From Pedobacter sp. MC2016-24 (GTDB taxonomy: Bacteria; Bacteroidota; Bacteroidia; Sphingobacteriales; Sphingobacteriaceae): DNA of 64,000 nucleotides. Of the stretch, positions 24,439 through 33,776 are shown piece after piece. The notes beneath the pieces are model-generated. The model was not told where the DNA came from, searched no databases, and saw nothing but the letters and a program-made list of their open reading frames with translations. The stretch lies in assembly GCF_015223055.1 (NCBI RefSeq), contig NZ_JADFBX010000009.1, positions 1 to 64,000 of the forward strand, in the 5' to 3' direction. A program made the position numbers and the translations under genes. The number at the start of each line of letters is the position of its first letter. Position 1 is the first letter of the stretch.

Positions 24439-26727
24439 TTACTTAGTTAAGATCTCTTTTTTTACTGCGATCAGGTCATTGTTCTGCGCATATTCATATT
24501 CGAACTCTAATCCTTTAAGTACAATCAAATGCGATATCCAATAGGCAATGGTACTTTCAGCTCCCTGGTTGCGGTTAACGCCCGTAGGCTGTAAACCATC
24601 GCCGCATCCTTTTGTCTCATGGTCAAACAGTGGCAGTTTCAGGCTGTTTTCTCCTAAAAACCATTGGTAGCACGTATACATTTGTTTGATATAAGTCAGA
24701 TCGTGTGTAATCTCATAAGCCTTGAAATACATCAGCACCATCGCCATGGTTTCAATAGCTTGCTGGTCATATATGGCCATTTCTCCACCGTCGCGATACA
24801 ACCAGCCATCATTGCCCACTGGGTTCAGGTAACCGTGGATCAGTGTTTTCTGGCTCAGGTATTCCATACTTTCTAAAGCGATGTCCAGTGATTCCTGATC
24901 TTTAGCACATTGGTAATGGCACAATAAAGCCAAAGGCAGGATGGCATTATCGTAGGTCATCTTATCTTCAAACCAATGCCAATGTCCCTGTTTGTTGCTG
25001 CGGTAAGCTGCTTTAAGTGGCTCTGCAAGCTGGTTAAACTGTTCCTTGATGTGCTCGTCATTCGGATGCGCCTTTAAATAGCTCGAAATTCCGATCATTG
25101 TATTTCCAATCCCTCTTAAATGTTTCAGGTCTTTAAAATGTGGAACAGATTTGTTGAACAGTTCCCTGGCAAATTCACGGTAGGAATTGTTGGGCGCATT
25201 GTTGATCAGATAACCCAATGACCAAATGGTACGTCCAAAAGAATCCTCAGAGCCCACCTCGTCAAGGTAATCGCGGGTAAAGCTCAGAAAGTTCCTGAAA
25301 TTACCATCGTCACATTGCATGTATTGAATGTAACTCAGGTACACGGGTAACAGTTCCAGTGCCACCTTACTCTTATTCTGCTGATAGGCTAAAATAGCCA
25401 GGATCAATGCACGGGCATTGTCATCCACACAATAGCCTTCCTTAAGATTTGGAATTCCATATTTGGCGTGTTGTACAATTCCCGTATCATCAGTAAGCCT
25501 TTGGATGTGTGCCAGACTAAACGATGGCATCGCATCCGGATCAATGATCTGTTTGTTGCTGCCGTCTTTTTCTGCCAGCGATTTATAGATGGCTTCATCC
25601 AGCACATCAACAAAAACCTCGCCGGTGCTTGGCCAGCGTAAATGCAGGCCATACTCATAGGCATTCGATTTAAGTACTTTTAATTTTTCCTGGTCTTCAA
25701 ATAGCTCATTGACAATTCCTGCAAGGGCATCTGCGTCTTTGAAATCAAATAATCTACCCCTGTTGTCGGCCAGTAATTCCTGGGCATGCCAATATGGAGT
25801 TGATATGACTGCTGCGCCGGCACCAATGGCGTACGACAAAGTTCCGCTGGTAATCTGCGCTTCATTTAAATATGGGGTAATGTACATGTCACATGCTGTC
25901 AGGTAATCAAACAACTGTTCTTCGGACACAAATTTATTGACAAAAGTCAGGTTGTCTGCCACGCCAAGCTGCCTGGCGAGCTTCTTTAAGCTATCGCGAT
26001 ATTCCTCACCCGAGTTACGGATGACACCTGGGTGGGTGGTACCCAGTACCACATACATTACATCGGGATTTTTAGCTACAATTGCTGGCAAGGCTTCGAT
26101 CACAGTTTCCAATCCTTTATTTCTGCTGATCAGACCGAAAGTAAACAGCACCTTTTTACCTTTAAAAGGAAGTGATTCCTTGACCGGGTTATCCGCTTTG
26201 GCTTCCAGATCCGGAACACCATGTTCAATCAACTGGATTTTGTTAAATGGTATGCCATAAATGCTGGTCAGGAAACCAACCGCACGGTGGCTCATCACCA
26301 CTATTCTGGAAGAGTATTTGGCAATTTCCCGTATAATCGTCAGTTGCATGTACGATGGATCTTTTAAAATCGTATGCAAAATGGTCACCAGGGGTTTTTG
26401 CAACCGGGCGATTAAAGGCAAGATGTATACACCGCTTTCGCCACCGTAAATGCCAAATTCATGCTCCATGATGCAGGCGTCCACCAGACTGGTATTGATG
26501 TAATCTGCTGCACGGATATAATCTTTCTGGTTTTCCTGTCTGATCTTATATTTTACTTCTGCAGGATATTCATAAGTATCCAAATGTTCAGCATCATTCA
26601 TGGCCACTACATAGCTGTCTTCAGAAACAGCATTTTTATCATAGCCAATCGCACGTAAAAGATTGTGATTGAAGGTCGCGATGCCACACTCGCGCGGCGG
26701 ATAACTGGAAATATAAGCGATTTTCAT
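24439..26727 (-). CDS. Two-domain GT4 glycosyltransferase with C-terminal (alpha/alpha)-barrel domain
   Basis: A 762-residue protein. Residues 1-390 form a GT4 (GT-B fold) glycosyltransferase, seen in SSYPPRECGIATFNHNLL, the linker region LFTFGLISRNKGLETVIEAL and the donor-site segment NEAQITSGTLSYAIGAGA. The second Glu of the usual E-x7-E motif is not evident. Residues about 415-745 are a helical-repeat domain with YCVDDNARALILAI, GRTIWSLGYLI, YDNAILPLALLCHYQ and the aromatic WHWFED. These resemble six-hairpin glycosidase-like folds. No signal peptide, so cytoplasmic. Likely makes or processes a glycan also handled by the adjacent GH130 protein. Confidence 0.8.
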   Translation of the reverse strand: MKIAYISSYPPRECGIATFNHNLLRAIGYDKNAVSEDSYVVAMNDAEHLDTYEYPAEVKYKIRQENQKDYIRAADYINTSLVDACIMEHEFGIYGGESGVYILPLIARLQKPLVTILHTILKDPSYMQLTIIREIAKYSSRIVVMSHRAVGFLTSIYGIPFNKIQLIEHGVPDLEAKADNPVKESLPFKGKKVLFTFGLISRNKGLETVIEALPAIVAKNPDVMYVVLGTTHPGVIRNSGEEYRDSLKKLARQLGVADNLTFVNKFVSEEQLFDYLTACDMYITPYLNEAQITSGTLSYAIGAGAAVISTPYWHAQELLADNRGRLFDFKDADALAGIVNELFEDQEKLKVLKSNAYEYGLHLRWPSTGEVFVDVLDEAIYKSLAEKDGSNKQIIDPDAMPSFSLAHIQRLTDDTGIVQHAKYGIPNLKEGYCVDDNARALILAILAYQQNKSKVALELLPVYLSYIQYMQCDDGNFRNFLSFTRDYLDEVGSEDSFGRTIWSLGYLINNAPNNSYREFARELFNKSVPHFKDLKHLRGIGNTMIGISSYLKAHPNDEHIKEQFNQLAEPLKAAYRSNKQGHWHWFEDKMTYDNAILPLALLCHYQCAKDQESLDIALESMEYLSQKTLIHGYLNPVGNDGWLYRDGGEMAIYDQQAIETMAMVLMYFKAYEITHDLTYIKQMYTCYQWFLGENSLKLPLFDHETKGCGDGLQPTGVNRNQGAESTIAYWISHLIVLKGLEFEYEYAQNNDLIAVKKEILTK

Positions 26728-26847
26728 AATTGATAAGGAATATTAAGTATTGAATTAACATTTCTTACCTGGAATTGTTCTTCGTAACCTGTTTTATTTA
26801 TGAGATATGACAAAAGTCTAAACAAAATGCAGATATATCATAAAACA

Positions 26848-26880
26848 TTCGTCCTCCTGAATTTAATTCAGGAGGACGAA
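26848..26880 (-). terminator. Hairpin downstream of clpB
   Basis: A perfect 15-bp stem (26848-26862 with 26866-26880) with loop TTA. Only a short T-run follows on the minus strand, so a factor-independent terminator is plausible but not strong. It lies between the clpB stop and the glycosyltransferase start. Confidence 0.6.
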
Positions 26881-26911
26881 CATCGTAAAAAACTTCATCA
26901 AGTCATGACCT

Positions 26912-29506
26912 TTACTTGTTGTTCAGGAACACAAAATTGTGGTCGAACATGTCCAGTTTAATTTTGCTGTCTTTATCTATTTTTCCAGCCAGGATCTCTT
27001 TTGAAAGCTCATTCAAAATACTTTTCTGAATTACACGTTTTAGAGGTCTTGCACCAAACTGAGGATCATATCCCAGTTCTGACAACCAATCTAAAGCTTC
27101 ATCTGTAGCCTCAATTTCAATACCCATTTCGGCAAGCGTTTCCTGTACATGTTTAAACTGTAAGCTCACAATGTTTCTCAACTCGCTTCGGTTTAAAGGT
27201 GTAAACATGATCAGTTCGTCAATACGGTTCAAAAACTCGGGTCTGATCGTTTGTTTCAACAATTCAAACAACTCGTTCTTGGTTTTTGCAATCACCTCAT
27301 CTCGGTTTTCGTCGCTCAGCGATTTAAAATTATCCTGAATCAGGTGCGAACCAATGTTCGAAGTCATGATGATGATGGTGTTTTTGAAGTTCACCACACG
27401 ACCTTTGTTATCTGTCAGACGACCATCGTCCAATACCTGCAGTAAAATGTTAAAAACATCCGGATGGGCTTTTTCAATCTCATCCAGCAATACCACTGAA
27501 TAGGGTCTTCTCCTTACTGCTTCAGTCAGCTGTCCGCCTTCATCATATCCTACGTATCCTGGAGGCGCTCCAATTAAACGGGAAACGGCATGACGTTCCT
27601 GATATTCACTCATGTCTATCCTGGTCATCGCATTTTCGTCATTGAACAGGAATTCGGCAAGTGCCTTGGCAAGTTCGGTTTTACCTACACCGGTAGTCCC
27701 TAAAAATATGAAGGAACCAATGGGTTTGCGTTTGTCCTGTAAACCTGCTCTAGAACGGCGGATGGCGTCAGAAATGGCTTCAATGGCCTCATCCTGTCCG
27801 GCAACACGTTTGTGGAGCTCATCTTCCAGGTTCAATAATTTTTCCCTTTCACTGGCCACCAGTTTGGTTACCGGGATACCCGTCCATCTGCCTACCACAC
27901 CTGCAATATCATCAGCAGTAACCTCTTCCTTCAGCATCCTGCTTTCACTTTGCAGACCTTCCAATTGGGTTTTGAGCAGTTCTACTTTATCCTGAGATTC
28001 TTTAATCTTTCCATAGCGGATTTCTGCCACCTTGCCGTAATCACCGGCACGTTCGGCCTGATCAGCTTCGAGTTTATAATTCTCAATCTGCTCCAGTTCA
28101 TTGTTGATGCTGTCTACCAAATCCTTTTCACCTTGCCATTTTGCTTTGATCTCATCCCTTTCGGCCGACATGTTGGCAATTTCTTCGCCCAATGATTTCA
28201 CTTTTTTACTGTCGTTTTCACGTTTGATCGCCTCACGTTCAATCTCCAGTTGCATGATTTTACGGTTCAGTTCGTCTACCTTTTCAGGAACGCTGTCCAT
28301 CTCTAAGCGCAATTTAGAGGCCGCTTCATCCATCAAATCAATGGCTTTATCTGGTAAAAACCGGTCGGCAATATAGCGTTGCGACAATTCAACAGCTGCA
28401 ATGATCGCCTCGTCTTTAATACGTACCTTATGGTGAGTTTCATAACGTTCCTTTAATCCTCTTAAAATAGAGATTGCGTCCTGGGTATCTGGTTCATCTA
28501 CCATTACTTTTTGGAAACGGCGTTCTAAAGCTTTGTCTTTTTCCAGATATTTCTGATACTCGTCCAGTGTAGTTGCACCAATGGCGCGCAATTCTCCACG
28601 GGCAAGTGCCGGTTTCAGGATGTTTGCTGCATCCATGGCGCCTTCACCGCCTCCCGCTCCTACAAGGGTATGGATTTCGTCAATAAAGAGAATGATATCC
28701 CCGTCACTTTGCGTTACCTCTTTAACTACAGCTTTTAACCGTTCTTCAAACTCGCCTTTGTATTTAGCTCCCGCAATCAGTGCCCCCATATCTAATGAGT
28801 AAACAGTCTTGGTTTTCAAATTGGTAGGGACATCTCCTTTAATAATTCGATGTGCAATACCTTCAGCAATCGCAGTTTTTCCTACACCTGGTTCTCCAAT
28901 CAGGATGGGATTATTCTTGGTCCTCCGTGATAAAATCTGGATTACCCGTCTGATTTCATCGTCGCGGCCAATTACCGGGTCAAGTTTTCCGGATTCGGCA
29001 TATTCATTTAAGTTGCGTGCATATTTATTCAGGGCATTATAGGTTGCCTCGGCGTTCTGATCGGTTACATGATTGTCGCCCCTCAAAGCCACAATTGCTT
29101 TTTTTAGGTCTTTTTCTGTTACACCCTGATCTTTTAAAAGTTTAGCCGTGTGGTCATTTACAGACAACAAGCCAAGTAGCAGGTGTTCTACAGATACAAA
29201 TTCGTCCTTAAATTCTTTTAAATAGGATTGTGCTTTTTGCAAAGCTGAATTGCTGCCTGAAGTTAAATAAGGGCTACTGCCGCTCACTTTAGGAAACTTT
29301 TCGATTTGCGTGTCCAATTGCTGGTTGAGCACATTTATATTCACATTCAGTTTCTTTAAAACATAAGAAACTACATTTTCATCAACAGTCAGCAGACCTT
29401 TTAGGATATGTGCTGTTTCAATAGCTTGTTGCTGATTGCCTTGAGCTATTTCAGAAGCCTGTTGAATCGCTTCCTGGGCTTTTATAGTGAAGTTGTTGAA
29501 GTTCAT
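26912..29506 (-). CDS. clpB: ClpB disaggregase
   Basis: An 864-residue AAA+ chaperone that threads aggregated proteins together with DnaK. N-terminal Clp_N repeats (about 1-145) are followed by AAA-1 (Walker A GEPGVGKTA, DEIHTL), the coiled-coil middle domain (about 400-520), AAA-2 (Walker A GTTGVGKTE, with LLDEIEKAHPDVF), and the C-terminal D2-small domain (FGARPLKRVIQ). The frame opens at 29536, but the ATG at 29506 gives the conserved start MNFNNFTIKAQEAI. Upstream is an unusual repeat region that could be regulatory. Confidence 0.97.
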   Translation of the reverse strand: MNFNNFTIKAQEAIQQASEIAQGNQQQAIETAHILKGLLTVDENVVSYVLKKLNVNINVLNQQLDTQIEKFPKVSGSSPYLTSGSNSALQKAQSYLKEFKDEFVSVEHLLLGLLSVNDHTAKLLKDQGVTEKDLKKAIVALRGDNHVTDQNAEATYNALNKYARNLNEYAESGKLDPVIGRDDEIRRVIQILSRRTKNNPILIGEPGVGKTAIAEGIAHRIIKGDVPTNLKTKTVYSLDMGALIAGAKYKGEFEERLKAVVKEVTQSDGDIILFIDEIHTLVGAGGGEGAMDAANILKPALARGELRAIGATTLDEYQKYLEKDKALERRFQKVMVDEPDTQDAISILRGLKERYETHHKVRIKDEAIIAAVELSQRYIADRFLPDKAIDLMDEAASKLRLEMDSVPEKVDELNRKIMQLEIEREAIKRENDSKKVKSLGEEIANMSAERDEIKAKWQGEKDLVDSINNELEQIENYKLEADQAERAGDYGKVAEIRYGKIKESQDKVELLKTQLEGLQSESRMLKEEVTADDIAGVVGRWTGIPVTKLVASEREKLLNLEDELHKRVAGQDEAIEAISDAIRRSRAGLQDKRKPIGSFIFLGTTGVGKTELAKALAEFLFNDENAMTRIDMSEYQERHAVSRLIGAPPGYVGYDEGGQLTEAVRRRPYSVVLLDEIEKAHPDVFNILLQVLDDGRLTDNKGRVVNFKNTIIIMTSNIGSHLIQDNFKSLSDENRDEVIAKTKNELFELLKQTIRPEFLNRIDELIMFTPLNRSELRNIVSLQFKHVQETLAEMGIEIEATDEALDWLSELGYDPQFGARPLKRVIQKSILNELSKEILAGKIDKDSKIKLDMFDHNFVFLNNK

Positions 29507-29709
29507 ATCTCTGTTTAAACAAAGTAAATGCCACATTAATTTCGTGTTTAAAAACGGAAATTTTGTCTGTTTAATGTAATGTTAGCTGACTAAATGGCTG
29601 TTTTGTGTTGTTTATGCTGCACAAATAACAGTTCCGTCCAAGGATCAAAATTTGTTGGTACCGATATGAGCTTATATCAAACTCTATTTTAAATAAGTGA
29701 TAAATTTAT

Positions 29710-29747
29710 ATCATATCCATGTTTTTTCGGTAAAACATGGACATGAT
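29710..29747. repeat. 16-bp imperfect inverted repeat
   Basis: Positions 29710-29725 and 29732-29747 pair with one G-T mismatch, around a 6-nt loop TTCGGT. The right arm merges with the tandem repeats. Could be an RNA hairpin or protein site. Confidence 0.6.
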
Positions 29748-29778
29748 ATGGACTTGACATGGACTTAACATGGACTTT
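29735..29778. repeat. Four tandem 11-bp repeats
   Basis: Units ACATGGACATG, ATATGGACTTG, ACATGGACTTA and ACATGGACTTT, at 29735, 29746, 29757 and 29768. The shared core is AYATGGACWTN. The 11-bp period puts each copy on nearly the same helix face. Confidence 0.8.
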
Positions 29779-29904
29779 AATAAAATATAATCTCAGTTTG
29801 TACAAAATTGGACTTGTCTCATTTGGCCTTTTGTTTTATAAAATCTAGAGGATTGGGCAGGAAAATAAATAAATTTTCCGTCCTTTGCGGTTTACCTAAT
29901 TTTA

Positions 29905-30249
29905 ATGCCAACTCCACTTGAAGAATTTTATCTGCAAAAAGAGGAGCCCATCAGGGGATGTCTGCTTGCGCTAAGCGCGCTGATCCAGTCACAGGATCAA
30001 AAGATCACCGCAGAATGGAAGTATAAAATGCCTTTTTTCTATTACCAGGGAAAAATGCTGTGTTACTTATGGGTTCATAAAACCTTTAAGCAGCCTTATA
30101 TTGGTTTTGCAGATGGGTACGGCCTTGATCATCCGGAATTGATTCAGGAAAAAAGGGCAAGAATGAAAATCCTATTGTTAGATCCATTACAGGATTTACC
30201 GGTAGGTGTTATCAACCATTTAATAAAAGCAGCAATTGCGCTGCACTGA
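29905..30249 (+). CDS. DUF1801 domain protein (YdhG-like)
   Basis: A 114-residue protein with the DUF1801/YdhG fold: an N-terminal helix (ISG-type RGCLLALSALIQSQ), the segment EWKYKMPFFYYQGKMLCYLWVH, and a final helix GVINHLIKAAIAL. These small soluble proteins are common in Bacteroidota. Function is not established; some relatives are iron-chaperone-like (frataxin-type fold). The ATG start is preceded by an AT-rich stretch. The MFS gene follows 15 bp later. Confidence 0.8.
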   Translation: MPTPLEEFYLQKEEPIRGCLLALSALIQSQDQKITAEWKYKMPFFYYQGKMLCYLWVHKTFKQPYIGFADGYGLDHPELIQEKRARMKILLLDPLQDLPVGVINHLIKAAIALH

Positions 30250-30264
30250 GCGAGAGGATTACAG

Positions 30265-31482
30265 ATGAAAGAGTTTTTCAGATTATATTTAGATGCCTAT
30301 AAAGGCTTATCGACCCCAGCATGGATGCTGGCCCTGGTGATGTTGATCAACAGGAGTGGGGCTATGGTGATTCCTTTTTTAGGCGTATATATGATCAACC
30401 ACCTTCATTTTTCATTGGAAGATGCAGGGACTGTATTGAGCTGTTTCGGTATTGGTGCAGTTTCCGGATCTTTTCTTGGAGGCTGGCTGACCGATAAGGT
30501 TGGGCATTTTAAGGTCCAGCTGGTTAGTTTGATTTTAACGGTGCCTATGTTTTTCTTATTGCCGGAACTTGATCGGGTGCCTACACTGGCTATAGGTGTA
30601 TTTATGTTGAGTATCATTTCAGAAACTTTCCGGCCTGCCAATTCAGTTTCGATTGCTTTTTATTCTAAGCCGGATAACATCATCCGATCCTTTTCATTGA
30701 ACCGCATGGCGATGAACCTTGGGTTTTCCATTGGCCCGGCTTTAGGTGGTTTTCTGGCAGCGATATCCTATACTTTTTTATTTTATGGTAATGCCATTGG
30801 TGCATTTTTCTCGGCGGTGCTGTTTTTCCTTTACTTCAGAAATCGCAAGGGACATGAGCAGGTGAAAAAGGCAGAGGCTGATTTACCTGCAGAGGCCAAT
30901 GCCGACCGATCGCCCTACAAAGACGGTCCGTTTATGGTGTTCAGTTTGTTCTGTTGTGTTTTTGCCATTTGCTTTTTACAGCTTTTGAGCACTTTGCCGA
31001 TGTATTATCGTGAGGTTTATCAGTTAACTGAAGCCAAAATCGGGATTATTCTGGCTTTTAGCGGACTGGTGGTTTTTGGATTGGAAATGCTCCTGGTGCA
31101 TATCGCTGAAAAACGGTTTACCTCCCGAACCATTATTGTCTGGGGTGCTGTGCTTTGTGGGCTGTCTTTTCTCATTTTAAACCTGGCACATGGGATATGG
31201 GTACTGTATGTTTCTATATTTGTGTTGTGTATTGCTGAAATCCTGGCTATGCCTTTTATGGCCACCATTACTTTACAGCGTTCTTCTGTCAAGAAAAGGG
31301 GCGTATATATGGGCATCAATGCTTTGTCATTCTCCTTTGCACATATCTTTTCTCCTTTTTTGGGTACCCGAATTGCAGCCGCTTATGGTTTTGACATGCT
31401 TTGGTGGGGTACCGTTGCGGCTTTGTTTTTAACCGCAACCGGCTTTTATTTCGTCATGAACCGGATGAAGTTATCCAGTTAA
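30265..31482 (+). CDS. MFS transporter
   Basis: A 405-residue transporter with about 12 hydrophobic segments. The motif GGWLTDKVGHFKVQ between helices 2 and 3 is the MFS motif A. The central cytoplasmic loop (about 190-215, KKAEADLPAEANADRS) divides two six-helix halves. It resembles drug or small-molecule exporters of the YdeE/MdtH type. A GAGAGGATT stretch 5-12 bp before the ATG is a rare Shine-Dalgarno-like sequence for this genome. The 3' end overlaps the convergent lyase gene by 4 bp. Confidence 0.85.
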   Translation: MKEFFRLYLDAYKGLSTPAWMLALVMLINRSGAMVIPFLGVYMINHLHFSLEDAGTVLSCFGIGAVSGSFLGGWLTDKVGHFKVQLVSLILTVPMFFLLPELDRVPTLAIGVFMLSIISETFRPANSVSIAFYSKPDNIIRSFSLNRMAMNLGFSIGPALGGFLAAISYTFLFYGNAIGAFFSAVLFFLYFRNRKGHEQVKKAEADLPAEANADRSPYKDGPFMVFSLFCCVFAICFLQLLSTLPMYYREVYQLTEAKIGIILAFSGLVVFGLEMLLVHIAEKRFTSRTIIVWGAVLCGLSFLILNLAHGIWVLYVSIFVLCIAEILAMPFMATITLQRSSVKKRGVYMGINALSFSFAHIFSPFLGTRIAAAYGFDMLWWGTVAALFLTATGFYFVMNRMKLSS

Positions 31483-33344
31483 GGGGTCTTGCTCTTTGGT
31501 GTTGTTTTATTCAAAGAACCCTGAGGGATGAGCAAGACATGAAGGGTATGACTTGAATTGGCCGGTAGAGTGGTTTCAAAGCCAACCATGACAGTTCCAG
31601 GGTTTGGGGAATCGTAGTCAGTACTTGGCTGGGTAGACCAGGTTTTGATGGAAATGTTAGCCGGCTCCTGCACCCTCAATATTAATTTTTTGCCCTTGCT
31701 GCTCAGTTCAGCTTCATTTTTACTGATGATTTTGACATCGGCAGTGGTTAGCATAGACCAGCGAACCAGTGTTTCACTGGCATTTGTTTGCAGTTCATCG
31801 TGTACTGTCACATAAGCCTTTTTGACAATCGCGATGCTGCGGATTGCTTTGTTGACTTGTCCTTTATAAACGGAACTGATGTTTACAACGGCATTCATAT
31901 GCATCGGATCATTGGAGTAACTGACAATTGGTGCAGAACCGTCTACCCGTTGCAACTCCTTGTTTATGGTCAGTGTATTGTGGTACATGTTGTTGTAGCG
32001 CAACACTTGCCAACGTTGCGAGTTTTGTTTCATATTCCATAAATCAATGCCTTTAGACTCTAGTGATTCGTAAGCTTGCATGCCAAAATCACTTGCCCAG
32101 CGAATGTGGTCGGCCTCCATAACAAAAGAGCCTACATCCATGTGACCGTGATTGATACCTGGAGAGCCGCCTTTCATGCCTACAAAAATGGCATTTGGAT
32201 CTGTCCAGGAGCTGCGCATGAGTGCGATCGGGTTGATGCCTTTACCTACAAACATGTTGGTCTTTGGTGCAGTTATTTTATTCAGGGAAATCCCACTGCT
32301 CCAGATCAGCATGGCTGGAAGCAGGCGGTCGTCTGTAAATGTCCTGGCCGGTTGTTTCAGGTAATTTTGTTCATTGAATAGTAACGAGGGATCGTTTAAT
32401 TTTGATGCAAACCAGAACATAGCCGGATTAAGTTCTCCTTTGGTTCCAGAATCGAAAAAGTTGAAGGGTTGGCCGGTAGGACCGGTCATATTTAAGAGGA
32501 AACCTGCCGTTTTTAAAAATCCAGGCTTATCGGCCAAACCAAAGTCTGTTCCGAAGGCTTTTTGAAAGGCGCTGATCAGCATGACATTAAATGTAGTGCC
32601 ATAAGCCCAATAGCCATATCCCTCAGGGTAGGCGCCGTCTGGTTCATAAACCTGCATCGGTAAATTAACAGTGCTTACCGCCCGGTTGATGATGGTGTTA
32701 GAGAAATCAGCCTGATCTTCATATACGGCTATGGCACCGAAAGACAAGCCGGCATTACAAACCTGGTTCCAGTTGTGGGCTGCCTTTAGCCAAAATGTAG
32801 TTGAATTGGATTCCATAGAAGGAGTAAGCCCTTTTTGAATGATCGCTGTTTTGATGCTTTCACGAGAATTTTTGGAGAGGTCGTTGTAGAGCCAGTCGTA
32901 CCCAATGGCAACAGCCATGGTCATTTCTGCCACATCTAAAAAGTGTGAAGGATTCCAATCGCTGAAAGCCGATACGGCAAGGAGTTCTTTTTCAGCTCGT
33001 TTCAGGTATTTTTCCTCATGGGTCATTCTCCAGGCATAAGACAAATAGAAAACCCTTTCCAGGCAGGTTCTCGATTTATCCAGTAAGCGGCGCCCAATTT
33101 TGACGTGCTCTACAGGGGGAAGGGTTAAAAAAGCATCACATTTAGTCAGTATGCCCTGGTGTACTTTTTCCCAGAGCGGATCGTTTTTTAAAGTCTGCCT
33201 GATTTTTTCTTCTTCTCCTTTTAACAACAATAGCCGGGGGTGATCCGGAATGTTTACTTGTCCGGTGAGTTTTTGCTGTGCATTGCTGATCAGGGTAATG
33301 AGCATCAGGGAGCAGGTGAAGAAAAATTTAGCCGCAACTTTCAT
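31479..33344 (-). CDS. Heparinase II/III-type polysaccharide lyase, secreted
   Basis: A 621-residue exported protein with signal peptide 1-22 (ends LISNAQ). Residues about 30-330 form the (alpha/alpha) toroid of alginate/heparin lyases (HPRLLLLKGEEE, SHFLDVAEMTMAVAIGYDWLY, HNWNQVCNAGLSFGAIAVYE). Residues about 350-600 form the beta-sandwich with GINHGHMDVGSF, the heparinase-like conserved His/Asp motif. Lyases of this group act on uronate-containing glycans such as alginate, ulvan or glycosaminoglycans. The substrate cannot be told here. It does not sit next to SusC/D. Confidence 0.85.
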   Translation of the reverse strand: MKVAAKFFFTCSLMLITLISNAQQKLTGQVNIPDHPRLLLLKGEEEKIRQTLKNDPLWEKVHQGILTKCDAFLTLPPVEHVKIGRRLLDKSRTCLERVFYLSYAWRMTHEEKYLKRAEKELLAVSAFSDWNPSHFLDVAEMTMAVAIGYDWLYNDLSKNSRESIKTAIIQKGLTPSMESNSTTFWLKAAHNWNQVCNAGLSFGAIAVYEDQADFSNTIINRAVSTVNLPMQVYEPDGAYPEGYGYWAYGTTFNVMLISAFQKAFGTDFGLADKPGFLKTAGFLLNMTGPTGQPFNFFDSGTKGELNPAMFWFASKLNDPSLLFNEQNYLKQPARTFTDDRLLPAMLIWSSGISLNKITAPKTNMFVGKGINPIALMRSSWTDPNAIFVGMKGGSPGINHGHMDVGSFVMEADHIRWASDFGMQAYESLESKGIDLWNMKQNSQRWQVLRYNNMYHNTLTINKELQRVDGSAPIVSYSNDPMHMNAVVNISSVYKGQVNKAIRSIAIVKKAYVTVHDELQTNASETLVRWSMLTTADVKIISKNEAELSSKGKKLILRVQEPANISIKTWSTQPSTDYDSPNPGTVMVGFETTLPANSSHTLHVLLIPQGSLNKTTPKSKTP

Positions 33345-33426
33345 ATTTTCTGGTTTCTATAAATTTGGTTTCTAAAACTACAAATATTTAAGCTTATCAG
33401 ACTAATGTCATCTATTTTAGATTTAT

Positions 33427-33454
33427 AGGTATATCGGGAAAAGTCGATATACCT
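33427..33454. promoter_or_regulatory. Inverted-repeat operator upstream of arsR-type gene
   Basis: AGGTATATCG (33427-33436) and CGATATACCT (33445-33454) are perfect 10-bp inverted repeats with an 8-bp spacer. It ends 7 bp before the ArsR-type start codon and overlaps the -7 element. The layout is that of an autoregulatory site. Confidence 0.7.
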
Positions 33455-33457
33455 TTG
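33450..33457 (+). promoter_or_regulatory. -7 element of the arsR-type/ene-reductase operon
   Basis: TACCTTTG, an exact TANNTTTG match. The ATG follows 4 bp later, so the transcript would be leaderless or nearly so. No TTG is seen at standard distance. Confidence 0.5.
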
Positions 33458-33461
33458 CTTT

Positions 33462-33764
33462 ATGGATCAGTTAGAAATATTCAAAGCACTTTCCAATAAG
33501 ACCCGTTTGCAGATTTTGCAGTGGCTTAAAGAACCTGAAAATCATTTTGCGAAGCAGGACCATGCCGATTTTGAGACCATTGGGGTATGCGTTGGGCAGA
33601 TACAGCAAAAGGCCGGTTTAACGCAGTCTACCGTGTCGGATTATTTGTCTATGCTGCAGAAAGCGGGTTTACTGGAGTCGACCCGAGTTGGGCAGTGGAC
33701 TTATTACCGGAGGAATCCTGTTGCTTTTGAGGCGCTTTCTGATTTTATTAAAACAGCAATATAG
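33462..33764 (+). CDS. ArsR-family winged-helix repressor
   Basis: A 100-residue regulator. The helix-turn-helix is QKAGLTQSTVSDYLSMLQKAG, followed by the wing (RVGQWTYYRRN). The first helix has IFKALSNKTRLQILQWL, typical of the family. The arsenic/metal-binding CxC is absent; the only Cys is at position 43 (IGVCVGQI). It is followed 12 bp later by an Old Yellow Enzyme gene and preceded by a perfect inverted repeat. In Corynebacterium glutamicum the thiol-sensing ArsR-type repressor CyeR controls an adjacent Old Yellow Enzyme gene, which suggests a similar electrophile/thiol switch here. This is inference. Confidence 0.85.
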   Translation: MDQLEIFKALSNKTRLQILQWLKEPENHFAKQDHADFETIGVCVGQIQQKAGLTQSTVSDYLSMLQKAGLLESTRVGQWTYYRRNPVAFEALSDFIKTAI

Positions 33765-33776
33765 ATTTAGAAATAT

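Larger units (their letters stand above)
29507..29904. other. Intergenic region upstream of clpB, 398 bp, with repeats
   Basis: The region between divergent clpB and the DUF1801 gene. It contains a 16-bp near-perfect hairpin and four 11-bp tandem repeats (listed separately) and no supported gene. On the minus strand TTACTTTG lies 7 bp upstream of the 29506 ATG region (29515-29530) and is one base off a TANNTTTG element. Confidence 0.5.

Noticed and set aside
29710..29778. Repeat array as a CRISPR
   Set aside because: Units are 11 bp and directly abutting with no spacers, and no cas genes are present.
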